Part shown: positions 7,014-13,755 of the stretch, one piece after another | Layout: each line of letters begins with the position of its first letter | How positions within the stretch are numbered: position 1 is the first letter of the stretch | Program-made: the position numbers and the translations under genes | Assembly (NCBI GenBank): GCA_052143655.1 | Contig: JBKQSL010000505.1 | Location: 1-14,769 of the forward strand | Direction: 5' to 3' | DNA: 14,769 nucleotides | Source of the DNA: CAVSUR01 sp052143655 | Lineage (GTDB): Bacteria; Actinomycetota; Actinomycetes; Streptosporangiales; Streptosporangiaceae | The notes under the pieces: generated by a model | What the model saw: the letters and a program-made list of their open reading frames with translations, nothing else | Told to the model about the DNA's origin: nothing | Database searches by the model: none

Positions 7014-7341
7014 TTGGCGGAAGCGACCGGGCGTATCTGACGGCCCGGTTGACCCATTCGGTGAGCTGCTCGTCGGTTTCCAGGTCCTCGGAGCTGACGC
7101 GCAGCCACCCCGGCATCGTGCGGCCGCCCATCACCGCCAGGGCGGCGTTCGCCGTCGCGATCAGGGCGCCGGTTTCGGCGGGATCGACACGGAGCAGGGC
7201 AGCGCCCTGGCCGCTGGCGCTGATCGCCATATTGCCGCCCACCAGGAAGGCCAGGCCGCCGAACATCCTCTTCTCGGTTACGCCCGGCCCGGTACCGATC
7301 AGGAACCGGATGCGGTCAGCGAGCTCGGCGTCGTAGGCCAT
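7006..7341 (-). CDS. TfoX N-terminal domain protein
   Basis: From the ATG at 7339-7341 the protein has 111 residues and begins MAYDAELADRIRFLIG; a second in-frame ATG at 7357-7359 would add MARLAG. The TfoX-N hallmarks are VTEKRMFGGLAFLVGGNMAI near the N-terminus, then a glycine/proline turn (GGRTMPGWLRV) and a final helix VNRAVRYARSLPPK. Stand-alone TfoX-N proteins are common in actinobacteria; they are named after the competence regulator TfoX/Sxy, but a competence role is not shown for them. No partner gene is evident. The stop (TAG at 7006-7008) lies within the large palindrome. Confidence 0.9.
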   Translation of the reverse strand: MAYDAELADRIRFLIGTGPGVTEKRMFGGLAFLVGGNMAISASGQGAALLRVDPAETGALIATANAALAVMGGRTMPGWLRVSSEDLETDEQLTEWVNRAVRYARSLPPKR

Positions 7342-7456
7342 GCCGGCCAGCCTAGCCATCGCGTGCCCCCGTCAGCTGGTGACCAAGGTGGCACCGGCGG
7401 CCACATCCCTGCGCCAGCACCGCCGATCGGCGCGACTGGCGCCGGGTCAGCCGTGA

Positions 7457-8170
7457 TCAGCTCCGCGCACATATCTGGGTGATCGGCACGGCTGATGACG
7501 CTTGCTCGTACACGGGTGCATGCCCGGCCGGATCAAGGGCCCCGTCGTAGCTGATGGGATCTGCGCTATCGGCCGGCTTTCTCATGAATGCTGCGCGATG
7601 TTCAGGTTGTGGCATGGCGGCTGGCCGGGCGCGGGTCCGGCACAGGGCCAGCTGGGCGGTCAGCCTGGCCAGGAGCGCGCTGCTGGTTTCCGGGCGTACC
7701 TGCAGCAGCTGGATGCCGGGCCGGCGGCGGATGGCGTCGGTCACCGGGTGCGTGCGGGCGTGGATAGTCGCCACGAGCGGGACATCGCAGTCGAGGAACT
7801 GAGTGAACGAGGCGATGAACGGCGGCGAGAGCAGTTCCATCAGCCCGAGCTCATCGAAGACCGCCACGCCAGCGTCCCGGGCCCGCTCGATGGCCGGCAG
7901 CGCGATGCTCTCGAATGCGGCCACATCCACGCGATATCGGCCGACCCTGGGGCCTTCGGGCAGCGTCACGTGGGCGAGCAGCGCGCTGCGGCCGCCGATC
8001 TCAGCCACGGTGAACCCGGTGCGCTTGCCGTCCTCGCGCAATTCCCGGGTGATGAACCCGCCAACGTTCGTGCCGCGGCCTGCCAGCTCCTGTATCAGGC
8101 GGCAGGCCAGGGTCGTCTTGCCTGACCGCGGAGGCCCGGTCAGCAAGATCCGCGGCACAGACTCGCCCAT
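7457..8170 (-). CDS. THEP1-like nucleoside-triphosphatase (NTPase_1 family)
   Basis: From the ATG at 8168-8170 the product has 237 residues. Walker A is GPPRSGKTT (12-20). It is followed by NVGGFITRELREDGKRTGF (35-53), the family's glycine/threonine block, then VGRYRVDVAAFESIALPA (76-93), and Walker B with its extension VFDELGLMELLS (104-115). The later VPLVATIHAR also fits. The order matches the THEP1 family of nucleotide phosphatases/kinase-like NTPases, best known from archaea and thermophiles. A C-terminal tail of about 60 residues goes beyond the usual domain and looks unstructured. The frame extends to 8272, but the added residues look unlike the family, so the inner ATG is preferred. 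The substrate is unknown. Confidence 0.85.
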   Translation of the reverse strand: MGESVPRILLTGPPRSGKTTLACRLIQELAGRGTNVGGFITRELREDGKRTGFTVAEIGGRSALLAHVTLPEGPRVGRYRVDVAAFESIALPAIERARDAGVAVFDELGLMELLSPPFIASFTQFLDCDVPLVATIHARTHPVTDAIRRRPGIQLLQVRPETSSALLARLTAQLALCRTRARPAAMPQPEHRAAFMRKPADSADPISYDGALDPAGHAPVYEQASSAVPITQICARS

Positions 8171-8277
8171 GAAGCCAGCATGCCCTGCCCCGGGCCCGCC
8201 TGGATAGCGCTCCGGGGCTGCCCGCACTGCCGCTAGGTATCGGTTCGTGGACTGGTCGGTGCCTGTCAGCACGATCG

Positions 8278-8640
8278 TTGGAGCGGTCGTGGGCGTGGGG
8301 GCTACCGCGCTGGCTGACCGGTCGGCTCACCGGAGTCGAGGAGCACTGGTTCCAGCGGGTCTTCGCTGGCCGGGATATCAGCACCGGCATGCCCATGGAC
8401 GTGCCCGCCGGCGCGACCGCCGACCAGGTCGTGGCCGCCTACCGGCAGGCGTGCGCCCGCAGCGATGAGATCGTGGCCGCATCGGAGGACCTGTCGGCAC
8501 AGGCCGCGATCGCCAATCCGGGGGAGGATCAACCCGTCTCCCTGCGGCGGATCCTGGTGCACATGATCGAGGAAACTGCGCGCCATGGCGGTCACGCCGA
8601 CATCTTGCGTGAGCAGATCGACGGCGCCACCGGCCTCTGA
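8278..8640 (+). pseudogene. DinB/DUF664-type protein lacking its N-terminal third
   Basis: The readable protein matches the C-terminal two thirds of DinB-like DUF664 proteins: LTGVEEHWFQRVFAGRDIS, VVAAYRQACARSDEIV, VSLRRILVHMIEETARHGGH, ADILREQIDGATG. The histidines of HWF and of ARHGGH are those that bind metal in the DinB four-helix bundle, which is linked to thiol-dependent enzymes. The family is usually around 165 residues; here at most 120 remain, and the first 15 or so (RSWAWGLPRWLTGR) do not match. In another frame VPVST at 8259-8273 resembles the family's earlier VPPST block, suggesting an internal deletion and a frameshift. TTG at 8278 would be a poor start. A shortened working gene cannot be excluded. 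Confidence 0.65.
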
Positions 8641-8809
8641 CAATCAGGCCGACAGCACGCGCGAGGAAGTCTCTGCGCACCGGCGGGCTCTGGCTGCGCA
8701 TACTAGATTGCTGGAAAGGCCGAGCGGAGGTGGCTCGGCCGCGACATTGCGCGAGATGGGTCAGGGGCATGGCAGGGACCGGACGCGGGCAGGTCGGCCC
8801 GGGAGTGTT

Positions 8810-9595
8810 ATGCGGGTGAGGCCGGCCCGGCGGCTGCGGCCGTTTGTGTCCAGCTACGTCGACTTCGATATGGCGGGCTGGCCGCCAGGCCGGCACCGTG
8901 GCCTGCCCGACGGAACTCTAGCGCTGGTGGTCTGTGCCGGCGCGCCGCTGACCGTGCGCCGTGCTGGTCACGCGGATGTTGCTGCCGCCGCCACGGTCGC
9001 CGGGTTGCGGTCCAGCCCGGTCGGCATCGTCCACGACGGCACTCAGCGCGGGGTCCAGCTCGCGCTGACACCGCGAGGCTCACGGGCCTTGCTGGGGCTG
9101 CCCGCGGCCGCGCTCGCCCAGGGGGTGTGGCCCTTGGAGGAGGTCGTCGGGCGCCGGGCGCACGAGCTGACCGATCGTCTGGCCAGTGCGCCGGGCCCGG
9201 CGGCGCGAGCCGAGGTTCTGGACATCGTGCTGGCCAGGTGGGCTGTCGACGAGGACTACCCGGCCGTGGTCGACGCCGTCTGGCGCAGGCTCGCCAGCTC
9301 CGCCGGCCGCGTGCCAGTCACCAGCATCGCCGCCGAGATCGGGCTGGGCCGCCGCCATCTGGGGCAGCTGGTCCGCGGCGAGCTCGGCCTGACCCCCAAG
9401 ACAGTGGCCCGGATCCTGCGTTTCGGCCAGGCCCGCCGATGCCTGCGATCCGGCCGGATGGCCAGCCTGGCTCAGACCGCGGTGATATGCGGCTACTTCG
9501 ACCAGGCCCACCTGGCCAACGACTGGAAGCAGCTCGGCGGTTGCACGCCGGGCGAGTGGATGTCCGAGGAACTCCCATTTCTCCAAGACCACTGA
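8810..9595 (+). CDS. AraC-family transcriptional regulator
   Basis: A 261-residue protein from the ATG at 8810, chosen because GGGAG (8801-8805) sits five bases upstream and the preceding in-frame codons look non-coding. The N-terminal half (MRVRPARRLRPFVSSYVDFD, then GLPDGTLALVVCAGAPL and VHDGTQRGVQLALTPRGSRA) fits the sensor domain paired with AraC helices in many actinobacteria. The C-terminal part carries the two HTH units: SIAAEIGLGRRHLGQLVRGE, and TAVICGYFDQAHLANDW with GCTPGEWMS. The next gene is 25 bases downstream on the same strand and encodes a VOC protein; AraC/VOC pairs are a common arrangement. It probably controls the downstream genes (inference). Confidence 0.92.
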   Translation: MRVRPARRLRPFVSSYVDFDMAGWPPGRHRGLPDGTLALVVCAGAPLTVRRAGHADVAAAATVAGLRSSPVGIVHDGTQRGVQLALTPRGSRALLGLPAAALAQGVWPLEEVVGRRAHELTDRLASAPGPAARAEVLDIVLARWAVDEDYPAVVDAVWRRLASSAGRVPVTSIAAEIGLGRRHLGQLVRGELGLTPKTVARILRFGQARRCLRSGRMASLAQTAVICGYFDQAHLANDWKQLGGCTPGEWMSEELPFLQDH

Positions 9596-9620
9596 TCCGG
9601 CCGCGGCGCACGCTGAGGGC

Positions 9621-10040
9621 ATGACGAATACCGATCCAGCCGTGACCACCGCCATCGCGTCGAGTTCACCCGACCCGCCGCCGACCATCTGGCCCAGCGT
9701 CCCCTACCCTGACCCGCAGGCAGCGATCGACTTCCTGGTCGCCACCTTCGGCTTCGAGCCGACCGCCCTGATCCCGGGCGAAGAGCCGGGCAGCTACGCC
9801 GAGATCGAGCTGCGCTGGCCGCACGGCAGCGGGGGCATCATCATCCGCCGCTGGGACCGCCCCGCGCCAAACTGGCTCTACGTCGTCGCTCCGGATCCCG
9901 ACGGCCTCTGCCAGCGGGCCAGGGCCGCCGGCCTGGAAATCACCCGGGAACTCCAGGACACTCACTACGGCAACCGCACGTTCACGACCGTGGACCCATG
10001 GTCGGTTACCTGGACCTTCGGAACCTACCCCGGCAGCTGA
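9621..10040 (+). CDS. VOC (glyoxalase/bleomycin-resistance fold) family protein
   Basis: A 139-residue protein. After a low-complexity leader (residues 1-20) the VOC pattern begins: TIWPSVPYPDPQAAIDFLVA, FGFEPTALIPGEEPGSYAEI, then GGIIIRRWD, LYVVAPDPDGLCQRARAAGL and ITRELQDTHYGNRTFTTVDP. The final WSVTWTFGTYPG is typical of the last strand. This type binds small molecules or metals; a specific enzyme activity cannot be assigned. GAGG lies just before the ATG. It is tightly spaced between the AraC and cupin genes, so one transcript is likely. Confidence 0.9.
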   Translation: MTNTDPAVTTAIASSSPDPPPTIWPSVPYPDPQAAIDFLVATFGFEPTALIPGEEPGSYAEIELRWPHGSGGIIIRRWDRPAPNWLYVVAPDPDGLCQRARAAGLEITRELQDTHYGNRTFTTVDPWSVTWTFGTYPGS

Positions 10041-10057
10041 CAGGTTACGGTCAGGAC

Positions 10058-10453
10058 ATGGCACCCGAACCGATGATCATCTCACCCGAATCCGGCCGCG
10101 GCGGCCGGGCCGTCAGGGGAACGACCCTGGTGATCGGGGACTGGACCGCTGAGGGGGCAGACCGCGAGGTGGCGCCGCTGCACGTCCACCACGCCGATGA
10201 CGAGGGCTGGCATGTCGTGTCCGGCGCGCTCCGGTTCCGGTTCACCGGCCGGCAGGTCATCGCCCCAGTCGGCGCCACCGTCCTCGTGCCCGCGGGCACT
10301 GCGCATACATTCGGCAACGCCGGGCCGGGGCCGTCGCGGTTCATCATCATCCTGCCCGCCCGGCTGGACGAGCTGATCAGCCAGCTCCATGCGTCCGATC
10401 CGGCGGAGCACCCGGAGATATACCGGAGGTATGAATCGGAACTCCTGGAATAA
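10058..10453 (+). CDS. Cupin-domain protein
   Basis: A 131-residue single cupin domain. Motif 1 is intact: H42, H44 and E49 in PLHVHHADDEGWHVVSG, matching HXHX4EX6G. Motif 2 is also intact: GATVLVPAGTAHTFGN, matching GX5PXGX2HX3N with the fourth metal ligand histidine. So a metal-binding active site is expected (inference from family). The C-terminal helix ARLDELISQLHASDPAEHPE is common in small actinobacterial cupins. The ATG at 10058 has AGGA a few bases upstream and lies 17 bases after the VOC stop. The frame upstream to 9998 overlaps the VOC gene and is not used. Substrate unknown. Confidence 0.92.
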   Translation: MAPEPMIISPESGRGGRAVRGTTLVIGDWTAEGADREVAPLHVHHADDEGWHVVSGALRFRFTGRQVIAPVGATVLVPAGTAHTFGNAGPGPSRFIIILPARLDELISQLHASDPAEHPEIYRRYESELLE

Positions 10454-10607
10454 CAGAGCCTGCTGACGAGAACGCGCACCGTTCTCATATCGGCCAGCGC
10501 GTCACAGAATTCGGAGGGTTACCCGGGCAGCAACTCCGTGATCCGCCGATCGGCAGGCCTCAGGCGATGCCTGAAGCCAGGCCCAGGCCGTACGGGCAGA
10601 ACATTCC

Positions 10608-10899
10608 GATCGGCGGGCCCGGCGGTTCGGCCGGATCACCTCGGCCACCTCAGCACCGCGGCCAGCCAGGTAGCGGGCCAGCCCGCAGCCGTAGTGCCGG
10701 TGCCCTCCACACCCGTCTTGGCGAGCTCGCCGTGTGCGCGCATCCAGGCCAGCGCGCCGGCGTAGCCAGACGCGTCAGCCGGGAACGCCTGGGTGCCCAG
10801 CACCCGGCCCGCCTGGTCCACCGCCGCGGCCACGTGCACGTCGGCGTGCGTGCCCGCACCCCCGATGACAGGCACAGCCTGCGCTGCGATCCTGGGCAT
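10608..10899 (-). pseudogene. IS110-family transposase, N-terminal remnant
   Basis: GGAAGGAGAGG directly precedes the ATG (10897-10899), so the original start is preserved. The protein reads MPRIAAQAVPVIGGAGTHAD, VHVAAAVDQAGRVLGTQAFP, GYAGALAWMRAHGELAKTGV, EGTGT. These are the N-terminal blocks of an IS110-type DEDD transposase. The first catalytic Asp of the usual VDTH block is gone (GAGTH here). A frameshift near 10694 moves the thread to YGCGLARYLAGRGAEVAEVI and RPNRRARR, after which similarity ends near 10608. The RNase-H-like core after that point and the C-terminal serine domain are missing, so it cannot be active. No element ends are recognisable. Confidence 0.8.
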
Positions 10900-11508
10900 A
10901 ACCTCTCCTTCCCAGCCGGTACCTGGCAGCGGGCAAAGGGAAACAACGCCGCCGGCCGGGACGGGCGGGCAGAGCACTTCCGGGACACCGAAGGTCAGGC
11001 TCCTGCCAGGTCACGAACGTCCCGGCCGGCGGTTGCCGCGTCCTCCCGTCAGCCCCGGCCCGGCGGTTCGGCGGCAGGACACGCGATCCACGCGGTCAGC
11101 TATGCGCGGGGCCAAGACCAGAGCCGGCGGCAGGACGCGACCAGCCTGCGCGAGAGTTGCTGTGGATCACCAGAGGACAACCCTGTGCATATCCCACAGC
11201 CAGGACTTCACCCAACCAATCCTGGAGGAAGTGCTATGCGCGGCTTGGCGGTCCCCGACCTGTCAGCCGGATCGGGCACCGAACGGGCCGTTCTGCGCGT
11301 GGGCGAGCCTTCTGCTGCCGGGGACGTACTTGCAGGTGGTGGTGCGGCTGACGCCGGCAAGTTCGCGGATGAACTTCGCCGGCGCGGCGAAGACGTGGAT
11401 GACCGGCCGGCTGCCGGGGATGGGTGATGTCGAGCGCCTTGCCGTTCAACGAGGTCCGGGTGGCCCGGGCAAGGTTCCCCGGGCTATCAGGCGAGGCCCC
11501 TGGCGCGG
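10900..11508. other. Non-coding stretch with a possible HTH fragment
   Basis: No gene is supported here. On the minus strand 11364-11320 reads ELAGVSRTTTCKYVP, which resembles the helix-turn-helix of a resolvase or similar recombinase; the flanks do not extend it, so this may be chance. The overlapping plus- and minus-strand frames are compositional shadows of the GC bias. Near 11160-11200 is an AT-richer patch with several TGTGGAT/TGTGCAT words. Confidence 0.4.
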
Positions 11509-12831
11509 CTAGGCCCAGTGCAAGGTGGCGGGGATCATGTACAGCCCGAATCCCATGACGAGCAGGCAGAAGGCCCAGGTCACGTACTTCCGGATCCCGC
11601 GCATCCGCCACTCCTCGGGCAGGACCTTGGCCTCCAGGGCGAGCAGGAATCCGAGCACGATCGGGAGCAGCATCGCGTTCATCACCATGACGTCGACGCT
11701 CAGGCTGACCAGGTCCACGCTGGCCAGGACCAGGATCGCGCCCACGATGTGGGCGAGCGCGTAGGTGATGTAGAACTTGGCGGTCTGCCGGCTGGGGCGC
11801 TCGTTGAGCGTGTGCTGCCAGCCGAAGACCTCCGCGAGTCCCCAGGCGCCGGCCACCGAGGAGACGATCGCGGCGACCAGCGCGGCGCCCAGCATGCCGA
11901 GACCGAACAGGACGGTGCCGCCGAAGTGGCCGAGATACGGGGTGAGGGCGGCGGCGATCTGCCCGACGGTGTTCAGCGCGGCACCCGGGTTGTGCAGGCC
12001 GAGGGTGGCGGCGACCGCGATCACCACGGCGATCATGATGAGCTGGGTGAGCACGGAGCCGAACGCCGTGTCCTGGCGGGCCTGCCGGATCGTGTCGGCC
12101 GACAGTTTCTTGTCGGTCACGGCGCCCTGCTGGTAGAAGATCATCCACGGCATGATCACCGCACCGACGTTGGCTGCGACCAGGAGCAGATAGGAGCTGT
12201 TCCCCAGGGGCAGCGACCCCAGTCCGTGGACCATCGGCCCGATGCGGGGATGGGCCATGAGCACCGCCGCGAAGAAGGCCAGTTCGGCGAGCCCGACCGC
12301 GATGCCGATCCGCTCGACGCGCCCGTAACTGCCGGTCATCGCCAGTCCCACCAGGAAGACGGTGGCGATGGGAACGGTGATTGACACGGGTATCCCGAAC
12401 AGTTCGCCTACCCCGGCGATCCCGGCGAACTCGGTAAGCAGCGCCCCGATCGCGGAGGCGAACAGGGTGCCGGCGGACAGCAGCGCCCACCATCGGCCGA
12501 GCTGTTCGCGGATCAGCGCCCCATGCCCTTTCTTGGTCACGATCCCGAGGCGTACGGTGATCTCCTGGACCACGTACAGGATCGGCATGAGGATCACTTG
12601 CGGCAGGATCATCCGGTAGCCCCACTGGGCGCCGGACTGGGACGCGGTGATCAGCGACCCGGCATCGGTGTCAGCCAGCATCACCACTAGGCCAGGCCCC
12701 CACACCGCCAGGAATCCTGGCCTGAGCCACCAGCGCCTGGAGATGTCCCAGCGGGCCGGTGCGGCTGATATGCCGACGTCTGAGCCGAGCCGTAGCTGCC
12801 CCGCTGCGATCTCACCCGCTTCGTCGGTCAT
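11509..12831 (-). CDS. Nramp-family divalent metal ion transporter, atypical motifs
   Basis: From the ATG at 12829-12831 (AGGGACGGGG upstream) the product has 440 residues with about 11 hydrophobic segments, the LeuT-like Nramp layout. TM1 has DTDAGSLITASQSGAQWGY where classical Nramp has a DPGN motif; the Asp is kept but Pro and Asn are not. TM6 has NVGAVIMPWMIFYQQGAV where classical Nramp has MPHN; the Met is kept but His is Trp. Both are metal-site regions, so selectivity or proton coupling may differ (inference). It is predicted in the cytoplasmic membrane. A DtxR/IdeR-type box lies 76 bases upstream, so iron- or manganese-dependent repression is likely. Starting at 12960 would place that box inside the coding region and is rejected. 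Confidence 0.9.
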   Translation of the reverse strand: MTDEAGEIAAGQLRLGSDVGISAAPARWDISRRWWLRPGFLAVWGPGLVVMLADTDAGSLITASQSGAQWGYRMILPQVILMPILYVVQEITVRLGIVTKKGHGALIREQLGRWWALLSAGTLFASAIGALLTEFAGIAGVGELFGIPVSITVPIATVFLVGLAMTGSYGRVERIGIAVGLAELAFFAAVLMAHPRIGPMVHGLGSLPLGNSSYLLLVAANVGAVIMPWMIFYQQGAVTDKKLSADTIRQARQDTAFGSVLTQLIMIAVVIAVAATLGLHNPGAALNTVGQIAAALTPYLGHFGGTVLFGLGMLGAALVAAIVSSVAGAWGLAEVFGWQHTLNERPSRQTAKFYITYALAHIVGAILVLASVDLVSLSVDVMVMNAMLLPIVLGFLLALEAKVLPEEWRMRGIRKYVTWAFCLLVMGFGLYMIPATLHWA

Positions 12832-12906
12832 CCCCGTCCCTTCGGGTTGGCGCGGGGTTATCCCGGATGTCCGGCGCGCCTGGGTGGGATAACAGCGGCA
12901 ATTTAG

Positions 12907-12925
12907 TAAGGTAAGGCTAACCTTA
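12907..12925 (-). promoter_or_regulatory. DtxR/IdeR-type iron box upstream of the Nramp gene
   Basis: TAAGGTAAGGCTAACCTTA matches 15 of 19 bases of the DtxR/IdeR consensus TTAGGTTAGCCTAACCTAA, and keeps its dyad. It overlaps a plausible minus-strand promoter (TTGCGT at 12949-12944, then TAAGGT after 18 bases). A holo-repressor bound here would block transcription when metal is plentiful. The regulator gene is not in the window. Confidence 0.75.
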
Positions 12926-12929
12926 GATA

Positions 12930-12945
12930 GTACCGAGATCGGTAC
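12930..12945. promoter_or_regulatory. Perfect 16-bp palindrome next to the iron box
   Basis: GTACCGA-GA-TCGGTAC is a perfect 7-2-7 dyad, four bases from the iron box and inside the presumed -35/-10 spacer. It differs in sequence from the iron box, so a second regulator may act on the same promoter. Confidence 0.65.
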
Positions 12946-13146
12946 GCAAGAAACGCGCAAGAGTGAGGCGATGAGCGCGTCTTGCGCCGCGAAGGCTGCT
13001 TTGCCGACTGGGCAGCCTTAGCAAGGCCCCTGGCTGGCGCTGCATCTCAGCGCGATCGCGCAAGGGCGCCTGGCTCGGCTGATGCGGGGTGAGCGAGCGG
13101 GGGCGCGGCAGCCACGGCTGGCCCCCTGACCGGGGTAGGCCCGGGC
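12946..13146. other. Intergenic stretch with a GC-rich hairpin
   Basis: Between the Nramp promoter and the decayed hypothetical gene. AAGGCTGC (12992-12999) and GCAGCCTT (13012-13019) form a perfect 8-bp stem with a 12-base loop and no T-tract. No gene is supported here. Confidence 0.45.
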
Positions 13147-13600
13147 ATGGTCGAGATGCCGGGCGACGGTGGTGCCGCGGGCCTGCCGGACTGGCTCATG
13201 CCGCCGCGGATGATCGGCGGGCACGTCACCGGGCCGGTCCTGAGCGAGCGGCCAGGCGGGCTGGTGGTTGCCGCCCGGCAGGTGCTCGCCTTCCCGACCG
13301 GCGTGGAGGTCGAGGTGGAGCTGCGCAGCGGGCGCGGGCCCATGCTGGTCGCCGGCGCGGCGGGTTCCAGGTGAGCTCGGGCAGTCCGGATGACCGTGAG
13401 GACGTGCGCCTGACCCTGTGGATATGGCCGCTGCCGCTGCCGCTGCCGCAGCCAGGGCCAGTTACTGTGACATGCTCATGGCCAGGGCGCGGCTGGATGA
13501 CGCCAGAGTTGTCCTGGATGGAGACGAGATCCAGGCCGCCGCCAGCCAGGCTCAGCCATTCTGGCCTGAGTCCAGCCCGGAACAGCCATGCCCGCTTAGC
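13147..13600 (+). pseudogene. Hypothetical actinobacterial protein gene, broken over three frames
   Basis: One protein thread runs through all three plus frames. Frame one (13147-13371) gives MVEMPGDGGAAGLPDWLMPP, GGHVTGPVLSERPGGLVVAA, RQVLAFPTGVEVEVELRSGR, ending at a TGA at 13372-13374. Frame two (about 13371-13487) gives SSGSPDDREDVRLTLWIWPL and PGPVTVTCSWPGRG. Frame three (about 13487-13600) gives LDDARVVLDGDEIQAAASQA, QPFWP. Joined, these resemble conserved actinobacterial proteins with the pattern WxWPLPPxGPVTxxCSWP; I know of no function. A deletion between VEVELRSGR and GPMLVAG is also likely, since the protein is usually longer there. The second shift is explained by loss of one G near 13488. 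A short CTGCCG repeat lies at 13430-13448. Confidence 0.65.
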
Positions 13601-13718
13601 CATCCTGAGGTCATCCGCCGTACCGCTAGGTGGCGTCCGGAGTCCGGTGTAAATCGGCGGGCGTGGTTCCGGCTTCATGGTCAGGTTAGTATTCCTGCGC
13701 GAGGTAACGACCTGACTT

Positions 13719-13755
13719 CTCAGCGCTGAGCGCGCAGCTCAGTGCGCAATTCGTG
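13719..13755. terminator. Nested short inverted repeats at the 3' end of the propeller gene
   Basis: CTCAGCGCTGAG (13719-13730) is a perfect 12-bp palindrome covering the minus-strand stop. It overlaps CTGAGC-GCGCA-GCTCAG. Mutually exclusive hairpins are possible. The position between two convergent reading frames suggests a terminator, but there is no T-tract. Confidence 0.4.

Noticed and set aside
11160..11202. DnaA-box-like words (TGATCCACA and weaker relatives) in an AT-richer patch
   Set aside because: Only one word comes within one mismatch of TTATCCACA, and there is no dnaA or dnaN gene; too weak to call an origin.
10567..11427. 286-residue plus-strand open frame over the IS110 remnant
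   Set aside because: It is antisense to recognisable transposase blocks and has no features of its own.
11234..12625. Long 463-residue minus-strand open frame
   Set aside because: It overlaps the Nramp gene in another frame and is rich in Arg, Pro, Gly and His, a typical GC shadow; the Nramp frame has the membrane pattern and motifs.
13430..13448. CTGCCG short repeats considered as a CRISPR or microsatellite feature
   Set aside because: Only three adjoining hexamers within a protein thread (Leu-Pro repeats); no spacers. No CRISPR array was seen anywhere in the window.
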